A stretch of 64,000 nt of DNA from DATLZU01 sp051293835 (GCA_051293835.1 JBPKMA010000005.1:186001-250000), one strand, 5' to 3'; counted from the stretch's first letter, positions 17,322-27,258 are shown. Notes: generated from the letters alone by a model not told the origin. Numbers and translations: made by a program.

Positions 17322-19022
17322 TCAGGGGCCCACAGCTGCCGGAACGGCTCGGCACTTTTCGCCACCCTGTTCATTCCAGCGAGTGCACACATTTGCTACA
17401 TGCGCGTCGAGATAGTCAATCAGCGGAGGAAGGGTGGTTGGATCAAGAGCCGAAATGCTCAACGCGTTGTAACGGCGGCGTAGTATTTCGACTTCACGCG
17501 GTGGCAGCCGATCGCATTTATTCAACACCAAGATGCGGGGAATGCGGTCGAGTTGCAATTCAGCGAGGATTGCCTCGACCGCCGCCATCTGCCCGTCGAG
17601 ATCCTTGGCGCTGGCGTCGAGCAGATGCAGAAGCAGATCGGCGTCCCGCAACTCCTCGAGAGTGGTACGGAACACGCCCATAAGCTCTTTCGGAAGGTCG
17701 CGGATGAAGCCGACCGTGTCAGTGATGATGATCTCTCGGTCGCGCGGGAAACGGAGCCGTCGGCTCGTGGTGTCAAGGGTTTCGAACTGTCGGTCCTGTA
17801 CCGAGACCCGGCTTTTGGTCAACACATTGAGCAGCGTGGACTTGCCAGCATTGGTGTACCCGACGATGGCCACGATCGGCAGGGCGTGCCGGAGGCGGCG
17901 GGCGCGCCGTTGATCCTGGTGCCGCGCGAACAGCGAGAGTTCTCGCTCCAGATGCGCGATACGGTCACGGACCCGGCGGCGATCGGTTTCCAGTTTTGTC
18001 TCGCCCGGTCCCCGGGCCCCAATGCCGCCGCCCGGGCGGGATAACGTCGTGCCACGTCCTGAGAGGCGGGGCAGCAAATAGCGGAGTTGCGCCAATTCTA
18101 CCTGGATCTTGCCTTCTCGGCTATGGGCACGACGGGCGAAAATATCCAAGATCAGTTGGGTCCGATCAATGACTTTCATTTCTGTAATTTCCGAGATCGC
18201 CCGCACCTGCGCCGGCGTCAGGTCCTGGTCGAAAATCAGCAAGTCGGCCCCGCAGTGCAGAGCCCGGATGACGACCTCTTTCAACTTGCCACTGCCCAGC
18301 AAGAATCGTTGGTGCTGCTCGGACGTCCGCTGAATGATTTTGTCCAACACGTGCACGCCGGCCGAAGCGGCCAGTTCCGCCAGCTCTTCCAGCCGGTCTT
18401 CCTGGACGATCCGGCTTCGCGGCGAAGCACTGACCAGAATCGCGGATTCCGCGTGGTCGCCGACCGTGTGGCCCGACGACGCGCGCATCAGTTCCGCCTC
18501 CAAAGCGGCCACGAATTTGTCGCACTCCAACTGTAAGTTGTGCAACGGAGTCGGCGCCAAAACCTCATGGACCTGCCCGCGTGGGTTGGGCGGCAGCAAA
18601 TGGGCGACATGAACGTCGGCCGGCCGGCCGTCGCCGCCCGCACCAACAGCGGCGATCAAATCCAGCCGTAGCAGCGCTAGCTGCGTCAAATCCGACTGGC
18701 TCAACGGCGAGTTGTCCAACTGTACACGGACCAGCCGGATACCACGCAACGCACGCGGTCCGGCCCTGAATTTGGTGAGATCGCGGAGCGACGGCACACA
18801 CCCGTCCCCGACCAGCACCTGCTCAACCGTGCCGCGCCGAGTGATGAGCAGTCCGATGGAGCGCCCGATTTCCCGTACCAACTCCGTGCAGTGTCGCGCC
18901 AATTCGGAGCTGATGACCTTGTCGCTAGGCACGCGGCGGCGATACAGATGTTCGAGCCGGGTCATCTGACTGGATTTGAGGCCTGCAACATGTCCGAGAA
19001 CGGTGGGAATGGCAACCTCCAA
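17322..19022 (-). CDS. hflX: GTPase HflX
   Basis: Ribosome-associated GTPase that splits stalled or heat-stressed 70S ribosomes. It has 566 residues, longer than E. coli HflX (426) because of an about 190-residue N-terminal extension that contains LKSSQMTRLEHLYRRRVP. The G domain has GYTNAGKSTLL (G1, about 393), DTVGFIRDLP (G3) and NKCD (G4). The glycine-rich linker GRGTTLSRPGGGIGARGPGE precedes it. The start appears to be a TTG at 19022, 17 bp after tsaD; the next ATG would cut conserved sequence. The C-terminal tail after DYLDAHV is shorter than in many homologues. Confidence 0.93.
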   Translation of the reverse strand: MEVAIPTVLGHVAGLKSSQMTRLEHLYRRRVPSDKVISSELARHCTELVREIGRSIGLLITRRGTVEQVLVGDGCVPSLRDLTKFRAGPRALRGIRLVRVQLDNSPLSQSDLTQLALLRLDLIAAVGAGGDGRPADVHVAHLLPPNPRGQVHEVLAPTPLHNLQLECDKFVAALEAELMRASSGHTVGDHAESAILVSASPRSRIVQEDRLEELAELAASAGVHVLDKIIQRTSEQHQRFLLGSGKLKEVVIRALHCGADLLIFDQDLTPAQVRAISEITEMKVIDRTQLILDIFARRAHSREGKIQVELAQLRYLLPRLSGRGTTLSRPGGGIGARGPGETKLETDRRRVRDRIAHLERELSLFARHQDQRRARRLRHALPIVAIVGYTNAGKSTLLNVLTKSRVSVQDRQFETLDTTSRRLRFPRDREIIITDTVGFIRDLPKELMGVFRTTLEELRDADLLLHLLDASAKDLDGQMAAVEAILAELQLDRIPRILVLNKCDRLPPREVEILRRRYNALSISALDPTTLPPLIDYLDAHVANVCTRWNEQGGEKCRAVPAAVGP

Positions 19023-19039
19023 GTGATTCCGATCGCTGC

Positions 19040-20125
19040 CTATGGGCGCTCGGCATCAGGCGACGAATCGATTGCGATCGCGGTCAGGGACAGTTCAGCA
19101 TCGGACTCCAGTTCCCAGGTTGATCGTCTGCCTCGTTCCAACGCGTTCAGCCCGGCCGCCGCGACCATGGCAGCGTTATCCGTGCAGTACGCCAGCGATG
19201 GCAGGCCCAGGCGAATCCCTGCTTTGGCGGCCTGTCTGACCAACCGAGCGCGTAACCGAGAGTTGGCCGAGACTCCCCCGACCACAGCCAGAGCCGGTAC
19301 ACGATGCCGACGCACCGCTTCAAAGGCCTTAACGACTAACACATCCACAATCGCTTCTTGGAAAGAAGCCGCCAAGTCCGCTTTTTGAACGTCCCGCATC
19401 ACTCCCTTGCGATCTCGCAAATGGTAGAGCAGCGCTGTCTTGAGTCCGCTGAAACTAAAGTCGAGACTCCCCTTTTTGAGATAGGCGCGTGGAAATCGGA
19501 CGGCGTCTGGGTTGCCCGTCCTGGCAAGCCGATCGATGGCCGGCCCGCCTGGATACCCGAGTCCGAGCATTTGAGCCGCCTTGTCGAAAGCCTCGCCAGC
19601 GGCGTCATCCAGCGTCTGTCCGAGGAGACTATAGGATCCATCGGAGCGGACAAGATACAGATGAGTGTGCCCACCGGAGACGACCAGAACCACGCAAGGA
19701 ATCGGAAATTCCCGGTCCTCGATCCAAGCCGATGCGATGTGGGCTTCCAGGTGGCTGACTCCGACGAGGGGAAGCTTCAATGCGAACGCGGCGGCCTTGG
19801 CATAACTGACACCGACCAGCAAAGCACCGGCCAATCCAGGCCCCTGAGTGACCGCGACAGCTTTTAGGTCGGACCAGCGAAGTTGCGCGGCGCGAAGCGC
19901 TTCGTTTACCGCGGTCTCGATCCGTTCAACATGTCGCCGTGAAGCCAGCTCGGGAACGACACCCCCATAACCGTTGTGCAGGTCATGCTGGGAGAACACG
20001 ATATTGGCCCATACCTTCCTGTCGGGACCCACAATGGCAGCCGCCGTTTCGTCGCAGGAGGTTTCGACACCAAGTATCGGCCCGTATGGCGAGCAAGAAG
20101 AAGATACAGCCCAGTGGCGACGCAT
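19040..20125 (-). CDS. tsaD: tRNA N6-threonylcarbamoyladenosine transferase subunit
   Basis: Transfers threonylcarbamoyl to A37 of ANN-reading tRNAs together with TsaB/TsaE. It has 361 residues. GVETSCDETAAAIV opens the ASKHA fold; the metal-binding HxxxH is HLEAH (about 125); VSGGHTHL, GEAFDKAAQMLGLGYPGGP, and YCTDNAAMVA with the third metal ligand are all intact. The start is the ATG at 20125. It is the first gene of the co-directional tsaD-hflX-nth-yicC-gmk-rpoZ-coaBC run. Confidence 0.95.
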   Translation of the reverse strand: MRRHWAVSSSCSPYGPILGVETSCDETAAAIVGPDRKVWANIVFSQHDLHNGYGGVVPELASRRHVERIETAVNEALRAAQLRWSDLKAVAVTQGPGLAGALLVGVSYAKAAAFALKLPLVGVSHLEAHIASAWIEDREFPIPCVVLVVSGGHTHLYLVRSDGSYSLLGQTLDDAAGEAFDKAAQMLGLGYPGGPAIDRLARTGNPDAVRFPRAYLKKGSLDFSFSGLKTALLYHLRDRKGVMRDVQKADLAASFQEAIVDVLVVKAFEAVRRHRVPALAVVGGVSANSRLRARLVRQAAKAGIRLGLPSLAYCTDNAAMVAAAGLNALERGRRSTWELESDAELSLTAIAIDSSPDAERP

Positions 20126-20196
20126 GGCGGTATCAGAAGCGGCCGAAGGCAAATGGAAGGCGTCCGTAGCGGAGTCTGATATCGTTAGGTGGGGAA

Positions 20197-20237
20197 AACA
20201 AAACGACCCCCCTCTTCTCGTTTCTACGGGGTCGTTT
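20197..20237 (-). terminator. Rho-independent terminator of clpC
   Basis: The 10-bp perfect stem (20201-20210 with 20228-20237, AAACGACCCC on the minus strand) has a 17-nt loop and is followed on the minus strand by TGTTTTCC. It lies about 50 bp past the clpC stop and insulates clpC from tsaD. Confidence 0.85.
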
Positions 20238-20288
20238 CAGATGGGCCCCAGTGGATGACAAACTTCCGTACGCTCGTTTCCAACCGGG

Positions 20289-22718
20289 TTACACTCCCGC
20301 CATCGCTTCCTGTTCGATGAACGCGGGGGCACCGTCTCGGAGCACCACTTTGATCTTGCGGCAATCTTTGAATCGGCCTTTGATGATCTCTTCAGACAGG
20401 GGATCGCCGATGGCCCGTTGAATCGTGCGCCGCATGGGACGAGCACCATAGAGGGGTTCGTATCCCTCCTTGATCAGCCAGTGCTTGACTTCCTCGTCGA
20501 TTTCAATTTCGACGCCGCGCTCCAGCAAACGCGCGTTCAGCTCTCTCAGCTGAATGTCCAAGATGCTGTAGAGGTGTTCCTTCTCCAGTGGATGGAACAC
20601 GACGATCTCGTCGACCCGGTTCAGAAATTCGGGACTGAAGGCGCGCCGCAGCTCGCTCAGCACCTCATCCTTCATCCGGCGCTCCCGCTCGCCTTGTTCG
20701 GCGCTGTGGAAGCCGAGCGACACGCCTTTCTGAATCAGCTTGGTACCGAGGTTCGACGTCATGATCACGACGGTGTTCTTGAAATCGACCTTGCGCCCCA
20801 GACTGTCCGTGAGCACGCCGTCGTCCAGGACCTGCAAAAGAACATTGAAGACATCAGGATGAGCCTTTTCAATTTCATCGAACAGCACCACGGAATACGG
20901 TCGGCGGCGGACCTTTTCGGTCAGTTGGCCTCCCTCCTCGTATCCGACGTAGCCGGGCGGCGCACCGAACAGCCGTGAACTGGTGAACTTCTCCTGATAC
21001 TCAGACATATCGATGCGGATCAGCGCGTCCTCGGAGTTGAAGAGAAACTCGGCCAACGTTCTGGCGAGTTCCGTTTTGCCGACACCGGTCGGTCCGAGAA
21101 AGATGAAAGAGCCAATGGGTTTCTTGGCTTCTTTCAAGCCGGCGCGCGACCGGCGGATGGCCCGGCAGACCGCGGAGATAGCCTCATTTTGGCCGACGAT
21201 CCGCTTGTGGAGGAACTCCTCCATCCGCAAGAGCTTGTTCGACTCCTCCTCTTCAAGCTTAAACAACGGAATACCGGTCATCTTCGAGACGACGTAGGCA
21301 ACGTCTTCCTTGGTGATGACCGGTCTCTGCTTTTCCTGTGCCTTCTTCCATTCGCGCTTGGATTCCTCCAGCAGCTTGCGCAGGCGCTCTTCCTCTTCGC
21401 GATGACGGACAGCCTCCTCGAAATTCTGCATCGCGATTGCCAGTTCCTTGTCGCGCGATACTTTTTTGAGCTCCTGTTCCAGAGCCTTCAGTTCGGTCGG
21501 AAGCGCATAACTCTGCAGCTTGGCCCGGGAGCCGGTCTCGTCGATGAGATCGATCGCCTTGTCAGGCAGGAACCGATCAGTGATATATCGCTCCGACAAC
21601 TTGACCGCCTCGATGATGGCCTCTTCGGTGATTTCGACTCCGTGATGTTCTTCGTAACGATCGCGGAGGCCTTGGATGATCCTGACCGTCTCGTCGATGC
21701 TTGGAGGCTGGACATAGATCGGCTGGAACCGCCGTTTCAGGGCGCCATCCTTTTCGATATGTTTCCGGTACTCGTCGAGCGTCGTGGCGCCGATGCACTG
21801 AATCTCACCGCGAGATAAGGCCGGCTTCAGCATATTGGACGCGTCAATCGAGCCCTCCGCCGCGCCAGCTCCGACCAAGGTGTGGAGTTCGTCGATGAAA
21901 ATGATGATGTTGCCGGCCTGGACGATCTCTTTCATCACGACCTTCAAGCGCTCTTCGAATTGCCCGCGGTATTTGGTGCCGGCGACCAGAGAGCCGAGAT
22001 CAAGGGCGATCACCCGGCGCGAAAGCAGATTGTCGGGCACCTCGGATTGGACGATCCGTTGGGCAAGCCCTTCGACGATGGCCGTTTTGCCAACGCCCGA
22101 TTCACCGATCAATACCGGGTTGTTCTTCGTGCGGCGACTGAGAATCTGAAGCACGCGTTCAATCTCATCGGCTCGTCCGATGACGGGATCGAGTTGTCCC
22201 TCCTGAGCCAGGAGGGTCAGATCCCTCCCGAATTCATCGAGCGCTGGTGTGTTGCTTTTCCGATCTCGTTCGCGCGGTGCAGCCTTTCTCAGGAAAGTGA
22301 CCGTCAGTTGACGGGCCGTGAGAAGGTTAGCGCCGAGACTGCGAAGAATCTTGCCGCCAATACCTTCTTCTTCGCGTAACAGCCCCAAAAGCAGATGTTC
22401 GCTTCCAATGTGGTTGTGGCCCAGCAGCCTGGCTTCCTCGACTCCATACTCAATGACTTTTTTCACCCGCGGGCTGAAGGGGATCTCTCCAAAGGTCATG
22501 GTAGTTCCCCCGCTGGGCAGATTCCGCTCGATTTCGAGTCTGATTTGCTCGGAGGATAGCCCCATCTTCTTGAGAATCATCAAGGCGATGCCATCCGATT
22601 CACGGAGAATGGCCAAGACAAGGTGTTCCGTGCCCAGATAGTCGTTCTGGTGCCGCTCGGCTTCTTCTCTTGCCAGGATAATGATTTTTCGACCTTTGTC
22701 CGTGAATCGTTCGAACAT
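20289..22718 (-). CDS. clpC: ATP-dependent Clp protease ATP-binding subunit ClpC
   Basis: Hsp100 unfoldase that feeds ClpP; cytoplasmic stress proteolysis. It has 809 residues. The N-domain repeats (MFERFTDKGRKII, then GTEHLVLAILRE and GSEHLLLGLLRE) are present. The first AAA+ module has GESGVGKTAI (about 208) and the UVR middle region about 415-450. The second module has GPTGVGKTEL (about 543), and the ClpP-docking region is near 660. The middle domain length and UVR motif separate it from ClpA and ClpB. No ctsR, mcsA or mcsB lies beside it, unlike Firmicutes. It is transcribed from the promoter at 22791-22819 and ends in its own terminator. Confidence 0.95.
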   Translation of the reverse strand: MFERFTDKGRKIIILAREEAERHQNDYLGTEHLVLAILRESDGIALMILKKMGLSSEQIRLEIERNLPSGGTTMTFGEIPFSPRVKKVIEYGVEEARLLGHNHIGSEHLLLGLLREEEGIGGKILRSLGANLLTARQLTVTFLRKAAPRERDRKSNTPALDEFGRDLTLLAQEGQLDPVIGRADEIERVLQILSRRTKNNPVLIGESGVGKTAIVEGLAQRIVQSEVPDNLLSRRVIALDLGSLVAGTKYRGQFEERLKVVMKEIVQAGNIIIFIDELHTLVGAGAAEGSIDASNMLKPALSRGEIQCIGATTLDEYRKHIEKDGALKRRFQPIYVQPPSIDETVRIIQGLRDRYEEHHGVEITEEAIIEAVKLSERYITDRFLPDKAIDLIDETGSRAKLQSYALPTELKALEQELKKVSRDKELAIAMQNFEEAVRHREEEERLRKLLEESKREWKKAQEKQRPVITKEDVAYVVSKMTGIPLFKLEEEESNKLLRMEEFLHKRIVGQNEAISAVCRAIRRSRAGLKEAKKPIGSFIFLGPTGVGKTELARTLAEFLFNSEDALIRIDMSEYQEKFTSSRLFGAPPGYVGYEEGGQLTEKVRRRPYSVVLFDEIEKAHPDVFNVLLQVLDDGVLTDSLGRKVDFKNTVVIMTSNLGTKLIQKGVSLGFHSAEQGERERRMKDEVLSELRRAFSPEFLNRVDEIVVFHPLEKEHLYSILDIQLRELNARLLERGVEIEIDEEVKHWLIKEGYEPLYGARPMRRTIQRAIGDPLSEEIIKGRFKDCRKIKVVLRDGAPAFIEQEAMAGV

Positions 22719-22790
22719 CCTGCCTCCTTTTGCTAAGTTACGGGCTGGAGAGAGCGTTTCGCGAGAGAACCCATCGAAAAATCTGGCCTT

Positions 22791-22819
22791 ATTCTAACTT
22801 CGCGTCGATACGGTGTCAA
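22791..22819 (-). promoter_or_regulatory. Sigma70-type promoter of clpC
   Basis: On the minus strand, TTGACA (22819-22814) and TAGAAT (22796-22791) are separated by exactly 17 bp, 73 bp upstream of the clpC ATG. No CtsR operator-like heptamer repeat is seen around it. Confidence 0.75.
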
Positions 22820-22912
22820 GACGACGGTGGTTTCCTCCGGTCACCGAACACGCCGTTCCGGTGCGGAGCTTGTGCACGCGACTTCGTGCCTGTGTTCATT
22901 TGATAGGCTCAT

Positions 22913-22942
22913 TTGACAGGCAAAGAAGGCACTCGCTAGAAT
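22913..22942 (+). promoter_or_regulatory. Sigma70-type promoter of nadK
   Basis: TTGACA (22913-22918) and TAGAAT (22937-22942) with an 18-bp spacer, 78 bp upstream of the nadK GTG. It diverges from the clpC promoter about 95 bp away. Confidence 0.7.
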
Positions 22943-23020
22943 CGCGCACGCTTCCAGCCGGATCATTCATTCATTTTTGATAGAGGCTCCACGCCGCACC
23001 ATCCTATAAAATCAAGACTT

Positions 23021-23875
23021 GTGAAAACCATCGGAATTCTCACCAAACCCAAGTTCCCTGACGTTAAGCATATCCTTAAGGATCTCGTCGCGTGGCTGCG
23101 CGAACGCCATAAGGAAGTGATTCTTGATAAGGCGACAGCAGTGCTGATCGATGAACCTGCATTCCATCAGAAGATGCAAATTGCTGCTCTGGCGGACATG
23201 GTGCTGGTCTTGGGTGGAGACGGCACGATGTTGAGCGCGGCGCGGCTGGTTGAAGAACGATCGGTTCCAATTCTGGGCGTCAATATGGGCGGGCTGGGGT
23301 TTCTGACTGAGACCAGTCTGGATCAGCTCTACCCTTCGCTGGAGCGAGTGTTCGCCAACGACTTTGTGTTGGATGAGCGACTGATGCTGCGCGCCCGGCT
23401 GCACCGCCATGGCGAGCACGTGGCCCATGCGACGGTGCTCAACGACGTGGTGGTCAGCAAAGGGACGCTGGCCCGCATGATCGAGATCCGGATTGCGATC
23501 GAAGGACAATTCGTCACGAATTTGCGGGGCGACGGCCTGATCGTATCTACCCCGACGGGGTCCACCGCATATTCCCTCTCCGCGGGAGGACCGATCATGA
23601 CGCCGGCGGTCCGATCGTTGATTCTCACGCCGATTTGCCCTCATACGCTCACTCACCGGCCGCTCTTGGTTCCGAGCGAGGTGACGATCGAGGTGACGCT
23701 CACGAGCAAGGACGAAGGAGCGATGGTGACCTTCGACGGACAGGTGGGCGTGGCGATGACGCAGGGGGATACCGTCGAGATCAAGGCTTCCGAGCATCGC
23801 ACGCAACTGATCCGGTTCCCAGACCGCACATATTACGAGGTGTTGCGGCGGAAGTTGAAGTGGGGGGATGGCTAG
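23021..23875 (+). CDS. nadK: NAD kinase
   Basis: Phosphorylates NAD to NADP. It has 284 residues. The catalytic GGDGT motif is at about 67, VNMGGLGFLTE at about 90, and the conserved block reads GDGLIVSTPTGSTAYSLSAG (about 169). The start is a GTG at 23021 with a weak ribosome site. It is convergent with the flavoprotein gene, the two ends overlapping by 4 bp. Confidence 0.94.
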   Translation: MKTIGILTKPKFPDVKHILKDLVAWLRERHKEVILDKATAVLIDEPAFHQKMQIAALADMVLVLGGDGTMLSAARLVEERSVPILGVNMGGLGFLTETSLDQLYPSLERVFANDFVLDERLMLRARLHRHGEHVAHATVLNDVVVSKGTLARMIEIRIAIEGQFVTNLRGDGLIVSTPTGSTAYSLSAGGPIMTPAVRSLILTPICPHTLTHRPLLVPSEVTIEVTLTSKDEGAMVTFDGQVGVAMTQGDTVEIKASEHRTQLIRFPDRTYYEVLRRKLKWGDG

Positions 23876-25266
23876 CGAGGGGTCGTGGCCGCGGCTTTCT
23901 CCCGGTTGCGCTGGATCAACGCGAGCATCTCCTGATTGGTCGCGAACTTGAACTCGCCGATGCACTCGGCGGTGCGCGGCGCCGCTTTTTCCGCGGCTTC
24001 CAGGATGCGGAGCCCTTCCAGATCGACGACCATCGCATGGCGTTCGCGCAGGAGGGCCTGCAGCCGTGCGAACACCTCGGCAACCGCCGCGCGAGTGAGC
24101 GGCTTCCTCGTGCTGAGATACCGGGTCACGACTTCGGCGCACCATTCCCCGTCCCGCTTCGCAATACCTACTAAACCCTCGCTGGCTTTGCGGGCCCAGC
24201 CGGTCAGGAACACCCCGTCCAGGATGGTTCCTGAGGCTTCGTCGTAGGCTTGAAACAAGGCGTCGTCCGGATCGTTGCCGGTCTTCACAGGATTGGTCAC
24301 GAATGCGCCGTTCTTATAAGGAAGGCCGACCGTCTCATCCACCCGGTCGCCGACCGCGAACACGACGCTGTCGCAAGGAAGCTCATAGTACTGTTTCATC
24401 CCCACGGCGGTTGTCTCGTTGTCTTTCAGTTCCAGTTTCGTCTCCTCGATTTCGAGGGCGCGGACTCGATTGTTCGAATCGGTCAGGATGCGACGAGGCG
24501 AAGCCAGGAACCGAAATCCCATCTTCGTCGAGCTGATCTTCGGCTCGCATTTCGTGAACTCGCTGAGCATGCCGTTCAGGATTTCGTCCGGGTTCTGCCC
24601 GACCGCTTCGAGCCGTGGTCGGATACGCGCGAACTCTTTGGCAAGCAGCTCTTGATCGATATTCGCGCACACCGCCCGGATCTCCTTGGGATTGTACTTG
24701 CGTTCGGCGGGGCCTCGGCGGGCAATGGCGGTGACTTCGTCCACCTTTTTATAGCGAATGAGCCAATGCGCGATATCCACCATCACGTCGCCTACGCCGA
24801 TCACAGCGACTCGGCGGCCCATGTCGAACGGCCGCTCGCTGAACCCGGGCAGCCTATTGAAATGGTACACGACGTCCTTCGCATGATAGACGCCGAGAGC
24901 TGTGTCCCCCTCTACGCCGATCGTCTTTGTGCCCTGCGCGCCAATGGCGAAAACGATCGCGCTTGCGCCCAGACTACGAAGGTCCTTGAGCGTGAGATCC
25001 TTGTTGTTTCCTACAGATACGTTCCCGAAGTAATGGACGTTCGGACGTTCAAGGATTTCCCAGTAGGTTTTTTTAAGCCCTCCGCGAAGTTTCAGCTTGC
25101 TGGGGAAAATACCGTATTCGGCCAAGCCGCCGAATTTGATGTCCCGGTTCAAGACGATCACTTCATGACCGCCTTTGGAAAGCATGTTCGTCACCGACAT
25201 GCCGGCCGGGCCGGCTCCGACGACGATGATCACGTGAGTGTCGGACTGCGAGACTCCCGAAGCCAT
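23872..25266 (-). CDS. FAD-dependent NAD(P)-linked oxidoreductase, ferredoxin-NADP reductase / GltD-like
   Basis: 464 residues of the two-dinucleotide-binding flavoprotein class. The FAD Rossmann motif is VGAGPAGMSVTNMLSKGG (about 17) and the NAD(P) motif is VIGVGDVMVDIAHWL (about 150). The second FAD motif is VFAVGDRVDE (about 323). Overall order resembles adrenodoxin-reductase-type ferredoxin-NADP reductases and the glutamate synthase small subunit, but the N-terminal Fe-S domain of GltD is absent. The C-terminal about 80 residues are an extra helical domain. The ATG at 25266 has AAGGA 9 nt upstream; a start at 25326 is less likely. The exact electron partner is unknown. Confidence 0.8.
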   Translation of the reverse strand: MASGVSQSDTHVIIVVGAGPAGMSVTNMLSKGGHEVIVLNRDIKFGGLAEYGIFPSKLKLRGGLKKTYWEILERPNVHYFGNVSVGNNKDLTLKDLRSLGASAIVFAIGAQGTKTIGVEGDTALGVYHAKDVVYHFNRLPGFSERPFDMGRRVAVIGVGDVMVDIAHWLIRYKKVDEVTAIARRGPAERKYNPKEIRAVCANIDQELLAKEFARIRPRLEAVGQNPDEILNGMLSEFTKCEPKISSTKMGFRFLASPRRILTDSNNRVRALEIEETKLELKDNETTAVGMKQYYELPCDSVVFAVGDRVDETVGLPYKNGAFVTNPVKTGNDPDDALFQAYDEASGTILDGVFLTGWARKASEGLVGIAKRDGEWCAEVVTRYLSTRKPLTRAAVAEVFARLQALLRERHAMVVDLEGLRILEAAEKAAPRTAECIGEFKFATNQEMLALIQRNREKAAATTPR

Positions 25267-25339
25267 GAGCTTATCCTTGGAGAAATTTCCGGGCGCCCGG
25301 CCCGAGTAAAAGGAAGAGAAATCCAAGAAATTTCCGCGG

Positions 25340-25369
25340 ACTGTAGCACAGTCTGTCTCGGACTGTCAA
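25340..25369 (-). promoter_or_regulatory. Sigma70-type promoter of the flavoprotein gene
   Basis: On the minus strand, TTGACA (25369-25364) and TACAGT (25345-25340) have an 18-bp spacer, 74 bp upstream of the ATG at 25266. The spacer region holds a short GACTGT/ACAGTC inverted repeat that could be an operator. Confidence 0.6.
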
Positions 25370-25473
25370 AACGAGACGACCCTTTCGTATCGCTCTCTCG
25401 CGCAGGCCGCCAGCGGGCGATGCACATCTCGTTACGGACGATGGAACGACGGAGTTCGGTTGGCGGCACAAGA

Positions 25474-26946
25474 TCAGCCGCCAGCACTGCCAACTGGGCC
25501 TCCCGGCTCGGTCATCCGCCAGGGATCCAGTAGTTCGTTCAGCCGTTGCTCTGGTAGGATCTTCCGTTCCCTTGCCACTTCGCGAACGGTCTTTCCCGTG
25601 CGGTAAGCCTCTTTGGCGATCGCCGCCGCTGCTTCATATCCGATTTCCGGCGCCAGCGCTGTGCACATAGCGAGGCTCTGCTCGATGGAATCGCGGCATC
25701 GCTGTTCGTTGGCGGTAATGCCTTCGATGCATTTCTCGGCGAAATTGTTTGAAGCGGCAGCCAGCAGTTCGATGGATTGAAGCAGATTGTAGGCCATGAC
25801 CGGCAACATCACGTTCAGTTCGAAGTTACCGGCTTGACCGCCGATGGTCACTGTGACATCGTTGCCGATCACCTGCGCGCACACCATCATCACTGATTCG
25901 GCGATCACCGGATTAACCTTCCCCGGCATGATCGAGGAGCCTGGTTGCGTCTCGGGGAGCACAATTTCACCAAGGCCGCAACGCGGGCCAGAACTGAGCC
26001 AGCGAATGTCATTGGCGATTTTCATCAGGCTGACGGCGAGCGTCCGCAATTCGCCGCTCGCCTCGACCAACGAGTCCTGCGCGGACTGCGCCTCGAAATG
26101 GTTAGCGGCTTCTTTGAAGGAACATCCGGTCTCCTGGGAGAGCAATGCCAGCACGCGCGACGAAAACTCCGGGTGAGTGTTCAACCCTGTGCCGACGGCC
26201 GTGCCGCCAAGTGCGACTTCGCTCAACATCTCTTGAGCGCGTCGCGTGCGTGTAATGCCCAATTCGATCTGCCGCGCATACCCGCCGAATTCCTGTCCCA
26301 ACCTCACCGGCGTGGCATCCTGTAAATGGGTGCGTCCGATCTTGACGATGCCGTCGAATTCGCGCGCCTTGCGATCGAGGGCTTGGTGGAGGCGCGTGAG
26401 CGCGGGAATGAGCCGCCGCTCAATGGTTTCGGATGCGGCGACGTGAATGGCTGTGGGAATGACGTCGTTGCTGGATTGACCCAGATTCACGTGATCGTTG
26501 GGGTGTACCAGCTTGCTGCCTCTCGCACCGCCCAGCAATTCGGTGGCCCGGTTGGAGATCACTTCGTTTGCGTTCATATTGGTGGAGGTGCCAGACCCGG
26601 TCTGGAAGATGTCGACGGGAAACTCCGCATCGAGTTTCCCATCAATCACCTCTGTGGCGGCCTGCTTGATCGCCTCCGCCAGCGTGTTGTCGAGCAGTCC
26701 CAACGAGGCGTTCACCGTCGCGGCCGCTCGTTTAATCAACCCCAGGGCCCGGATGAACGCGCGCGGGAATCGGAGCCCGCTGATCGGGAAATTCTCGATC
26801 GCCCTCGCCGTCTGCACGCCGTAATAGGCATGGGCCGGTATCGCGAGTTCGCCCATCGTGTCCCGTTCGAGGCGAATACCCTCAAGCGGTGGCTGGTGTG
26901 CGGGTGCCGGATGGCTGCGTGTCTGGCTTTCCCCACTGGTTTTCAT
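25474..26946 (-). CDS. fumC: Fumarate hydratase class II
   Basis: Reversible hydration of fumarate to malate in the TCA cycle (oxidative or reductive). It has 490 residues. RLERDTMGE at the start, TNMNANEVISNRA (about 120), KIGRTHLQDATP (about 201) and the superfamily signature GSSIMPGKVNP (about 333) are present. SGPRCGLGEI before the signature favours fumarase over aspartase. The ATG at 26946 directly follows the stop of the GYD gene, so both are probably one transcript. Confidence 0.9.
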   Translation of the reverse strand: MKTSGESQTRSHPAPAHQPPLEGIRLERDTMGELAIPAHAYYGVQTARAIENFPISGLRFPRAFIRALGLIKRAAATVNASLGLLDNTLAEAIKQAATEVIDGKLDAEFPVDIFQTGSGTSTNMNANEVISNRATELLGGARGSKLVHPNDHVNLGQSSNDVIPTAIHVAASETIERRLIPALTRLHQALDRKAREFDGIVKIGRTHLQDATPVRLGQEFGGYARQIELGITRTRRAQEMLSEVALGGTAVGTGLNTHPEFSSRVLALLSQETGCSFKEAANHFEAQSAQDSLVEASGELRTLAVSLMKIANDIRWLSSGPRCGLGEIVLPETQPGSSIMPGKVNPVIAESVMMVCAQVIGNDVTVTIGGQAGNFELNVMLPVMAYNLLQSIELLAAASNNFAEKCIEGITANEQRCRDSIEQSLAMCTALAPEIGYEAAAAIAKEAYRTGKTVREVARERKILPEQRLNELLDPWRMTEPGGPVGSAGG

Positions 26947-27258
26947 TTACTTGGTTTTGCCTCCCCAGATTTCTCCCAGCAGCTCGCGCCATTCGTCGCG
27001 GGAAACCGCTAGCATGGTCGTAATTTTGATATGGCCCAAGGATGAATTAAGGACGGCCGCCTTCATGGCCGCGCGGTTGTTGGGAAACTCGAGAATGGCC
27101 ACCACATCGTATTCTCCCAAACAGTAATACGCGTGGAGCAGCTTACCGCCCAACGATTCGATGTTTTTCTGGACCGTGTCAGATCGGGCAATTCCCTGCT
27201 CCTTCATTGTAGCAATCCCGTGCTCGGTGAACTTTACAAGGCTCACATAGATCGGCAT
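26947..27258 (-). CDS. GYD-domain protein
   Basis: Small 103-residue cytoplasmic protein of the GYD family (ferredoxin-like dimeric fold): MPIYVSLVKFTEHGI, GGKLLHAYYCLGEYDVVAIL with the family GEYD/GxYD core, and VLNSSLGHIKI. The biochemical role of the family is unknown. The ATG at 27258 follows a strong AGGAGG; a longer reading from 27303 is rejected. Its TAA abuts the fumC ATG. Confidence 0.8.
   Translation of the reverse strand: MPIYVSLVKFTEHGIATMKEQGIARSDTVQKNIESLGGKLLHAYYCLGEYDVVAILEFPNNRAAMKAAVLNSSLGHIKITTMLAVSRDEWRELLGEIWGGKTK

Noticed and set aside
23012..24145. Long minus-strand open frame over nadK
   Set aside because: Antisense of the intact NAD kinase and the end of the flavoprotein gene; Arg/His/Pro-rich with no motif, typical of GC-rich shadow frames.
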